A stretch of DNA of 9,684 nt. It comes from an uncultured Ruminococcus sp. (GTDB taxonomy: Bacteria; Bacillota_A; Clostridia; Oscillospirales; Ruminococcaceae). Each line of letters opens with the position of its first letter. The first letter of the stretch is position 1. The notes under the pieces are model-generated. The model saw only the letters and a list, made by a program, of their open reading frames with translations. It was not told the origin of the DNA and did no database searches. The DNA lies in NCBI GenBank assembly GCA_946629405.1, contig CAMOXW010000233.1, forward strand, positions 1-9,684, given 5' to 3'. Below, piece after piece: positions 1 to 5,393 of this stretch. A program made the translations under genes and the position numbers.

Positions 1-252
1 CTTATCTGATGCTGGCTTGCCGAAGCCGCTGGGCTGTGCAAATGAATAGTGCTGCTTGGTGTCGTTCTTTACAAGATCAACGCCGTAAGGTGTACCTGAA
101 GAAGTCTTGTATTCTGTAGGAGCTGTGCCCTTGATGTCGAACTGTGCAGCAGCTACTGAAAGGTCGCTGTCGCCGTTTACATAAACATTAAGAGGAACGA
201 GCTGGCCGCGCTCAGCCTGAACCTGAGGGATCACCCACTCAGCAGTGCCGTC
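1..252 (-). repeat. ScaB cohesin repeat 4, cut by the window edge
   Basis: Residues about 472-555. It begins AEWVIPQVQAERGQ and carries LSVAAAQFDI and YSFAQPSGFG before the edge. The FVSDT block expected about 40 residues further on is outside. Confidence 0.75.
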
Positions 253-1665
253 AACGGGGCTGCCTACTGTGATGGAACCGTCAACGAAGATAACATTGCT
301 TGTAATGTCTCTTCCGTCGGTATCACTTACGAACTGATCAGCCCACTTAACAGGATATGTTCCGTCGGGACAATCAGCAGGAATTGTGTAAGTGATGGAA
401 TAGATCTGTGAACCGTCAGCTGCAGCTACGCCTGAACCGCTTGCGTTGCCGAAAGCAAATGACTGCTTAGCATCGTTAGCTGTTATGGGTGCGCCGTAAG
501 CTGTACCGTCAGCGATCTTTGCATACTGAACTGTTTCAGCATTTACCTTGAACTGTGCGCCTGCAACAGGAAGTGCAGACTTGCCTGAATCATCGACTGT
601 TGCCTTGAGGGTAACTGTGTCGCCCTTTTCAGCTGTTACATTGTCGAGGACCCACTTTACCTTGCCATCAACGGGTTTGTTTTTAACAGTGATAGAACCG
701 TCAACAAATTTTACATTTGCTGTGATGTCCTTACCGTTTGTATCACTTACGAAGCCCTGAGACCACTTTACAGGGTACGTGCCATCTGAAGTGCCTGAAG
801 GAACCTTATAAGTAAATGTGGCAACAGTTGCACTATCAGCTGCAACTACTCCTGCACCTGTGCTGTTGCCGAATGCAAATGACTTCTTGGTATCATTTGC
901 TACGATAGCTGAATTATAAGCTCCGCCATCTGTTACAGAATCATACTCAATGGGAAGATCTGCATCAACATGGAACTGAGCTCCGGCTACTGCTAATGCT
1001 GCGTTATTGGGAGCATCTACATAAGCCTTGAGTTTAACGATCTCTCCGGGAACTGCTGTGACATTGTCGAGCACCCAGGAAATGTTTCCGTTGGTCTTAT
1101 TATCATCTATTATAATAGAACCATTGGTGAAAGTAACCTTTTCTGTTATGTCTGCGCCGTCTGTATCGCTTACAAACTGGTCAGACCATTTAACGTCGTA
1201 TATTGTACCTGCAGCAGCGCTTTCGGGAACTGTGAAAGCGAGTGTAAGAACTACTGAATCATCAGCGGCAACTATACCTCTGCCTGCACCCTGTCCGAAT
1301 GCGTACTTATTATTCTTGTACAATACACTTGAACCGTAAGCGTCACCGTCTGTGACTGAGCTTAAGCTTACGGGAGATGCTGCTTCGATCTTGAACTGCG
1401 CACCCGCAACTGCGAGACTTGAACTCTTGACTACTACGGGCATTGTGACCGTCTGGCCTGGAGCTGCAGTTACTGTTGGGATGAGCCATTCTACTTTACC
1501 GTCAGCAGCGGTTCTATTAGCAGAAACATCCAGTACTTCGCCCATACTAACGTTAGGCTGCACAGCAGTATAACTGCCGGCAGCACTAACTGACGAAGCA
1601 AATGCACCTGCCATGAGCGATAAGCTCATGGCAACGGATGTAACTGCCGAAAGCAGTTTCTTCAT
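1..1665 (-). CDS. scaB: Scaffoldin ScaB, N-terminal part with four cohesins (runs off the left edge)
   Basis: Secreted structural scaffoldin of the cellulosome; it has no catalytic function. The frame is open from an ATG at 1665 to base 1 (555 codons, no stop), so the 3' end lies outside. Residues 1-29 are a signal peptide starting MKKLLSAVTS and ending near SVSA-AG. Four cohesin repeats follow at about residues 56-187, 193-328, 333-468 and 472 to the cut. Each carries a W-x-(IL)-x-x-V start, an AVAGAQF-like strand, a (YF)xFGxxxGxG-like turn and a WxxxFVSDTxGxDIT block near its end. Joints between repeats are only a few residues, without the Thr-rich linkers of ScaA. AAAGGA stands 9 nt before the ATG. 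The gene starts 59 nt after scaA. In the known system ScaB cohesins bind ScaA dockerins and a C-terminal X-dockerin binds cell-anchored ScaE; that end is not seen here. The name rests on repeat type and position after scaA. Confidence 0.85.
   Translation of the reverse strand, partial: MKKLLSAVTSVAMSLSLMAGAFASSVSAAGSYTAVQPNVSMGEVLDVSANRTAADGKVEWLIPTVTAAPGQTVTMPVVVKSSSLAVAGAQFKIEAASPVSLSSVTDGDAYGSSVLYKNNKYAFGQGAGRGIVAADDSVVLTLAFTVPESAAAGTIYDVKWSDQFVSDTDGADITEKVTFTNGSIIIDDNKTNGNISWVLDNVTAVPGEIVKLKAYVDAPNNAALAVAGAQFHVDADLPIEYDSVTDGGAYNSAIVANDTKKSFAFGNSTGAGVVAADSATVATFTYKVPSGTSDGTYPVKWSQGFVSDTNGKDITANVKFVDGSITVKNKPVDGKVKWVLDNVTAEKGDTVTLKATVDDSGKSALPVAGAQFKVNAETVQYAKIADGTAYGAPITANDAKQSFAFGNASGSGVAAADGSQIYSITYTIPADCPDGTYPVKWADQFVSDTDGRDITSNVIFVDGSITVGSPVDGTAEWVIPQVQAERGQLVPLNVYVNGDSDLSVAAAQFDIKGTAPTEYKTSSGTPYGVDLVKNDTKQHYSFAQPSGFGKPASDK
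262..669 (-). repeat. ScaB cohesin repeat 3
   Basis: Residues about 333-468. It begins VKWVLDNVTAEKGD, carries LPVAGAQFKV, SFAFGNASGSG and ADQFVSDTDGRDIT, and ends VDGSITV. It is joined to repeat 4 by only a few residues (GSPVDG). Confidence 0.8.
682..1089 (-). repeat. ScaB cohesin repeat 2
   Basis: Residues about 193-328. It begins ISWVLDNVTAVPGE, carries LAVAGAQFHV, SFAFGNSTGAG and SQGFVSDTNGKDIT, and ends VDGSITV. It is closest to repeat 3, with which it shares WVLDNVTA and long stretches of the C-terminal half. Confidence 0.8.
1105..1500 (-). repeat. ScaB cohesin repeat 1
   Basis: Residues about 56-187 of ScaB, the most diverged of the visible repeats. It shares with the others the AVAGAQF strand, the YAFGQGAGRG turn and the SDQFVSDTDGADIT block. 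The repeats recur about every 137-140 residues. Confidence 0.8.
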
Positions 1666-1724
1666 CAGTGCATTTCCTTTCCGAGCGATTTGCTCTATTT
1701 AATTAGTACGTACCTGTACTCTCC
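1666..1724 (-). other. scaA-scaB intergenic spacer with two small inverted repeats
   Basis: Going down the transcript, AGTAC/GTACT (arms 1716-1720 and 1705-1709) follows the scaA stop. GAGC/GCTC (1692-1695 and 1683-1686) then sits just before the scaB ribosome binding site. Neither is followed by a T run, so they do not look like terminators. An effect on mRNA processing or scaB translation is possible but unproven. Confidence 0.4.
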
Positions 1725-3905
1725 TTACTGAGGAAGAGTTACAAGCTCAACGATAGACTTGAGGATTGTTTCTGAATCAGCAGCTGTGAGGCGAACGCCT
1801 GCGGGATCAACTGCTGCACCTGTCTTGTCCTGAGGATCAAGAACGTCACCGTTAACCTTACCCTGATCAGATACAGGATATGTAGGATTGTTGAGGTATC
1901 TGTTAAGAACTACAACGTCAGCAACATTAACTGAACCATCGCAGTTTACATCGCCCCATGTAGGAACGAGCTTTGTGCCGGGATTGGGGTTAGTTGTAGT
2001 TGTTGTAGGCTGAGGCTCAGTAACAGTTGTTGTAGTTGTTGTTACTGTTGTAGTTGTTGTTACATTTGTTGTTGTAGATGTAACAGGAGCACCAACTGTA
2101 AGTGTGAGAGGTGTCCAAGCACCTGTGTACTTGTCGCCTGAGCCGCCCTGCTTGAAGATCTTGAGCTCGCTTGCTACCATGTCGAGCTTATATGTTGTGC
2201 CATCTGTTGCATCCTGAGGAATCTGAACCTCGAATGTGATAGCGCTCTTGCCGTTCTTTACAGCTGTAGGCTCACCTGTAACCTCATCTGTAGCGATGAT
2301 GCTGAAGCGGCCCTCTGCCTTGTTGTCCTTAACCTTTGCGTTGCCGAGAGCTGCGGACTTACCTGCAACCTCAGTGATTGTAAGGTCGCCGAGAGTGATC
2401 TGAGCGTCCATACCTGCGCAAGTGTTGTTGCCTGCGTCAACGAGTACGTCAACGAGAACCTTCTGACCGGGCTGAACTGTTGCAGCGCTCTGACCGTTCT
2501 CATCTACGATAGAGAAGTTGAAGTCAGCGTTGGCAACAGGTGTTGTAGCTGTTGTGGTTGTTGTTGTAGGCTGAGCCTGAGTTGTTGTTGTAACAGGAGA
2601 AGGACCGGGATCACCAACTGTGATCTTGAGAGGTGTCCAATCGCCTGTGTACTTGTCGCCTGAGCCGCCCTGCTTGAAGATCTTGAGCTCGCTGTCAACC
2701 ATACCGATTGTGTATGTCTTGTTTGTTGCATCCTTAGGAACTTCGATCTCAAAAGTAATAGCGCTCTTGCCATTCTTTACTGCTGTAGGCTCACCTGTAA
2801 CCTCATCTGTAGCGATGATGCTGAAGCGGCCCTCAGTCTTGTTATCCTTAACCTTTGCGTTGCCGAGAGCTGCGGACTTGCCTGCAACCTCAGTGATTGT
2901 AAGGCCGTCAAGATCGAACTGAGCGTCCATACCTGCACAGGTGTTGCTGCCTGCGTCAACAAGTACGTCAACGAGGATCTTCTGACCGGGTGTAGCAGTT
3001 ATTGCTGACTGACCGTTCTCATCAACGATAGAGAAGTTGAAGTCTGCATTGCCAACAGGAGGTGTAACCTGTGTAGTAGTTGTTGTAGTTACAGGAGGTG
3101 TATCCTGTGTAGTAGTTGTTTTTGCAACGGGACCATCACCCTGAACCTCGATTGTCATCTTGTTGAGTGTGAGGTTGTTGTCCTCGATAGAGTACTTAGC
3201 AGCAGGATCAGAATCAGAAGCTCTGTATGCCTCTACAAGAGGAGTCATAACAGTAACGTCAGCTCTGTCGTCTGTATCATAGTGTAAGAAATCGATATCG
3301 TATGTGCCTGCGGGAGTTCCCTTAGGTACTGTTACATCGAATACATATACAGGGAAATCATCAGACTTTGTACCGGCCCACTTGTACTGCTCACCGTCGT
3401 TGTTCCATGTGAGACCGAGGAAGTAGTTGTCTGTGCCAGCCTTTGACTGTGACTCAGCTACGCCGAATACATAACGGCCTGCTGCCTCATAGCCGCTGAG
3501 TCTGCCGTACTTACCGCCGAAAGAGATATAGCAGTCTGTTGTAGCTTCGCCGGAAGAAATTGTAAATGTCTTCTCCTCATCGAAATAAGACTGGTTAGGC
3601 GACTTAAGATTAAACTTGATGTCAGGCGAATTTGTGGACAGGTTTAATGAGAATGAACCTGTACCGCCGTTTGTAGCCTCTGTTAAATAAACAGCAGCGG
3701 GGAAAGTATAATCTCCGTTAGCAAGCTGATCCTTTGTGACAGTTACTTTAGAAGAGCCATCAGAAATACCGGGCTTGTCAGGATTATATGTTTTAATAGA
3801 AAATCCCTTGGTTGCATCTGCAGCGCCTACAGTTGCAGGAACTACTGCGCTAACCATTGTTGCAGCCATACACAGTGATGTGACTGCAGAAATTAACTTT
3901 TTCAT
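1725..3905 (-). CDS. scaA: Scaffoldin ScaA: N-terminal domain, two cohesins, dockerin
   Basis: Secreted, non-catalytic scaffoldin of 726 residues. Signal peptide 1-29 (MKKLISAVTS...VGA-AD). Residues 30-256 form a beta-rich domain I cannot name with certainty. A Thr/Pro linker (258-286) leads to cohesin 1 (287-431), a second linker (432-457) to cohesin 2 (458-604), and a third (605-644) to the dockerin (648-726). The cohesins are nearly identical over their centres, sharing NTCAGMDAQ and TITEVAGKSAALGNAKVK. Dockerin loop 1 is canonical (D652, N654, D656, D663); loop 2 runs D687-D710, about twice the normal 12 residues. AAAGGA stands 10 nt before the ATG. In R. flavefaciens the dockerin plugs into ScaB, and the cohesins hold enzymes or ScaC. 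From memory, two cohesins match strain FD-1 and three match strain 17. It follows scaC by 97 nt and precedes scaB by 59 nt, with no terminator between. Confidence 0.92.
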   Translation of the reverse strand: MKKLISAVTSLCMAATMVSAVVPATVGAADATKGFSIKTYNPDKPGISDGSSKVTVTKDQLANGDYTFPAAVYLTEATNGGTGSFSLNLSTNSPDIKFNLKSPNQSYFDEEKTFTISSGEATTDCYISFGGKYGRLSGYEAAGRYVFGVAESQSKAGTDNYFLGLTWNNDGEQYKWAGTKSDDFPVYVFDVTVPKGTPAGTYDIDFLHYDTDDRADVTVMTPLVEAYRASDSDPAAKYSIEDNNLTLNKMTIEVQGDGPVAKTTTTQDTPPVTTTTTTQVTPPVGNADFNFSIVDENGQSAITATPGQKILVDVLVDAGSNTCAGMDAQFDLDGLTITEVAGKSAALGNAKVKDNKTEGRFSIIATDEVTGEPTAVKNGKSAITFEIEVPKDATNKTYTIGMVDSELKIFKQGGSGDKYTGDWTPLKITVGDPGPSPVTTTTQAQPTTTTTTATTPVANADFNFSIVDENGQSAATVQPGQKVLVDVLVDAGNNTCAGMDAQITLGDLTITEVAGKSAALGNAKVKDNKAEGRFSIIATDEVTGEPTAVKNGKSAITFEVQIPQDATDGTTYKLDMVASELKIFKQGGSGDKYTGAWTPLTLTVGAPVTSTTTNVTTTTTVTTTTTTVTEPQPTTTTTNPNPGTKLVPTWGDVNCDGSVNVADVVVLNRYLNNPTYPVSDQGKVNGDVLDPQDKTGAAVDPAGVRLTAADSETILKSIVELVTLPQ
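1974..2093 (-). repeat. Thr-rich linker, low-complexity ACA/ACT codon repeat
   Basis: Codes for residues 605-644 of ScaA, a run of T and V/T blocks between cohesin 2 and the dockerin. On the plus strand it reads as imperfect gttgtt/gta triplet repeats. Such linkers give flexibility and are usual sites of O-glycosylation in scaffoldins (family knowledge). The triplet repeat could change length by slippage. Confidence 0.8.
2094..2534 (-). repeat. ScaA cohesin 2, part of a near-identical direct repeat
   Basis: Residues 458-604 of ScaA. At DNA level it repeats the unit at 2613-3047 with few differences, including identical tracts of about 50 nt around 2265-2317 and 2786-2838, and a second long near-identical tract at about 2109-2171 and 2630-2693. 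Confidence 0.88.
2613..3047 (-). repeat. ScaA cohesin 1, part of a near-identical direct repeat
   Basis: Residues 287-431 of ScaA. It differs from cohesin 2 mainly near the start (ITATPGQKI against ATVQPGQKV), in FDLDG against ITLGD, and in the TFEIEVPKDATNKTY stretch. Confidence 0.88.
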
Positions 3906-4002
3906 TTGTAATAATTCCTTTCTTTAGGTTTTTACGCCTATTAATAAAACATAAATTGGGTTTGTATTCCTTTGTAAGGGGGACAAATCAGATAATCTCG
4001 GA

Positions 4003-4854
4003 TCAAAGATTTGAGATGATATGGAGCAAATACTTCTGGATCTTCAGAGCATCATTTGCTGTGAGTCCAACAACATCATCATCAACATCGCCGTTGAGCT
4101 TACCCTGATCTGTGATAGGCTTGTCAGCTTTTCCGCCAACGCCATACTTATCGGGGTTTGCAAGGCTCTGCATGATGAGAATAGCATCTGCAAGCTCTAC
4201 AACTCCATCGCAGTTAGCATCGCCACGAACAATTGTGGGCTGTGTAGCAGGCTGACCGATGCTTACTTCTCCGTCAATGGTCTTTACCTCGAGCTTAACG
4301 GGCTTGCCGTTTGACTCGTAGCCGCATCCGATAGTTCCGTTTACCTTCTTAGAGCCGGAATATGTCTCACGATCGATAGGCTTGATCGAAAGAGGTGTTG
4401 TTGTACCGTTCTGTGCGCTGCTTGAAACAGTGCCCTTGATGGTACAGAATACTCCGTCACCCTTGAGCCAGTAAGAAGAATCCTCGGCAGCAGTTGACCA
4501 GATCAGGCTTACATAACCCTCATTCTTGTTGATAGAGCTCTCATAAAGATCGCTGAGTGAAGCAGAAGCATCACCTGACTGAGGGATCTTTGTTACGAGC
4601 GCACCTGCGTCAACAGATGTGATGGTAAGAACACTGCTGTCATATGTTACAGCAAAGTCGAGTGCCTGAATGCCGGAAGATGGAATATCAGCTAACGATA
4701 CGTCCACTGAGAACTCCCCACCTACTGTTGCAGTTGTTTTGCCAGCGGATATCTGCACTGTTTCGCCAGCAGCAGCAACAGGCATAAGTGAGCAGACTGA
4801 AAGTGAAAGCATCGCAGCAGCGATAGCTCCGACGACTACCTTTTTTGTCTTCAT
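4003..4854 (-). CDS. scaC: Adaptor scaffoldin ScaC: one cohesin, one dockerin
   Basis: Secreted adaptor of 283 residues. In the R. flavefaciens cellulosome its dockerin docks on ScaA while its cohesin recruits a different set of dockerin-bearing proteins, so it changes the specificity of the complex. Signal peptide 1-29 (MKTKKVVVGA...VAA-AG); cohesin about 31-199 with VGGEFSVDVSL, ALDFAVTYDSSVL and YVSLIWS strands, only distantly like the ScaA or ScaB cohesins; a short Gln/Thr/Pro linker (201-209); dockerin 208-283. Dockerin loop 1 has D212, N214, D216, D223. Loop 2 is D256-D268, one residue longer than the canonical 12. The start is the ATG at 4854: AAGGAGG lies 8 nt upstream, whereas the in-frame ATG at 4875 overlaps that ribosome binding site. 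It is the first gene of the sca cluster, 97 nt ahead of scaA and downstream of a long leader. Confidence 0.9.
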   Translation of the reverse strand: MKTKKVVVGAIAAAMLSLSVCSLMPVAAAGETVQISAGKTTATVGGEFSVDVSLADIPSSGIQALDFAVTYDSSVLTITSVDAGALVTKIPQSGDASASLSDLYESSINKNEGYVSLIWSTAAEDSSYWLKGDGVFCTIKGTVSSSAQNGTTTPLSIKPIDRETYSGSKKVNGTIGCGYESNGKPVKLEVKTIDGEVSIGQPATQPTIVRGDANCDGVVELADAILIMQSLANPDKYGVGGKADKPITDQGKLNGDVDDDVVGLTANDALKIQKYLLHIISNL

Positions 4855-4862
4855 TATTTTTT

Positions 4863-4869
4863 CCTCCTT
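4863..4869 (-). promoter_or_regulatory. Ribosome binding site of scaC
   Basis: Perfect AAGGAGG, 8 nt before the ATG at 4854. It decides the start: the upstream in-frame ATG at 4875 has no such site in front of it. Confidence 0.9.
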
Positions 4870-4927
4870 CTTCAATAATGTTATATAACAAAGGAACGGG
4901 GTGCCCCTTTAATTATATCTTGTCTTG

Positions 4928-4962
4928 TTGCAGCGGATACTACTGTTCCGCCCTCCCTGCAA
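4928..4962 (-). other. Bulged stem-loop near the 3' end of the scaC leader
   Basis: Read on the minus strand, TTGCA pairs with TGCAA. It stacks on GCGGA/TCCGC with a nine-base loop (ACAGTAGTA), leaving GGGAGG unpaired on the 5' side. The purine-rich bulge resembles a Shine-Dalgarno sequence about 65 nt upstream of the real one. Confidence 0.5.
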
Positions 4963-5236
4963 AACCGTATCACCGATAACGAATGAAAGCCATGCAAAGC
5001 GGCGGGCAATGGCAACTGCCGCTGCTCAGTCATACAGACGAGGCTTAAGCTGTCCGAGCTGCGGTTTTCGGCGGATCATCTTCCGATCCGGCGTATGTAC
5101 ACGCCGCTCTGAAGCTCCCCTCTGCCGTCAGCCTGCGACTGAAAACTACGCTCTGCAAGCAGTGGTTTCGCCATAAGACGCATCACACTGCCGTGATGAG
5201 ATACTTAATCCCAAATCTATATTTATTCATGATTTC

Positions 5237-5265
5237 ATTATATATCAGGTCTAAAAAAAAGTAAA
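5237..5265 (-). promoter_or_regulatory. Promoter of the scaC leader and sca cluster
   Basis: TTTACT (5260-5265) and a perfect TATAAT (5237-5242) are separated by exactly 17 nt, which holds a run of T residues. Transcription would start near 5230. It reads towards scaC, and no other good promoter is seen before scaC. Confidence 0.75.
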
Positions 5266-5393
5266 TAGGTTCATACTGTTTTTGGTATTTTACATAAACA
5301 GCAAAAGCGTTTTTTGCACGGTTTGCACAATGATATTTTTTCAGAAAAACCACTGTTTAACAGTAATTCTGAACCAAAAATGAATTTATCAAA
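5266..5393. other. AT-rich intergenic stretch after the CapA gene; no gene seen
   Basis: Contains an inverted repeat ACTGT-TAA-ACAGT inside a larger TCAGAA/TTCTGA pairing (about 5341-5374), and GCAAAA/TTTTGC (about 5301-5317). Either may help end the CapA transcript, but neither has a clear T run on the minus strand, so I do not call a terminator. Confidence 0.35.

Larger units (their letters stand above)
4855..5230 (-). promoter_or_regulatory. Long structured 5' leader of scaC; possible cis-regulatory RNA or processed small RNA
   Basis: About 375 nt lie between the predicted transcription start (near 5230) and the scaC ATG. The core, about 4930-5200, is clearly GC-rich between AT-rich flanks and has no convincing ORF. 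It holds several perfect stems: CATCAC/GTGATG (5193-5198 with 5181-5186), CGGCGT/ACGCCG (5101-5106 with 5089-5094), CGGATC/GATCCG (5085-5090 with 5072-5077), AGCGGC/GCCGCT (5018-5023 with 4998-5003), and a two-part stem TTGCA+GCGGA / TCCGC+TGCAA (4928-4962) with GGGAGG bulged on one side. The second and third stems share two bases. I looked for hallmark motifs of RNase P, tmRNA, SRP, TPP, SAM, cobalamin, ydaO and GEMM RNAs and saw none. Regulation of the sca genes is inference from position; a dispersed repeat is an alternative. Confidence 0.55.

Noticed and set aside
1974..2093. CRISPR-like or satellite array
   Set aside because: The repetition follows codon triplets of a Thr-rich linker in frame with ScaA; there are no uniform repeats with unique spacers.
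3906..4002. Possible separate promoter for scaA in the scaC-scaA gap (TTACAA-18-TATGTT)
   Set aside because: Both boxes are poor and the spacing is off; no terminator precedes it, so simple read-through from scaC is the better reading.
4925..5176. 83-residue plus-strand open frame in the scaC leader
   Set aside because: It lies antisense to the structured leader, has no good ribosome binding site, and its Arg/Cys-rich product resembles no protein I know; probably non-coding.
4930..5200. RNase P RNA, tmRNA, SRP RNA or a common riboswitch in the scaC leader
   Set aside because: A GGCTGACGGCAG stretch recalls part of type B RNase P RNA, but GAGGAAAGTCC and the other conserved blocks are missing, and no marker motifs of the other classes were found.
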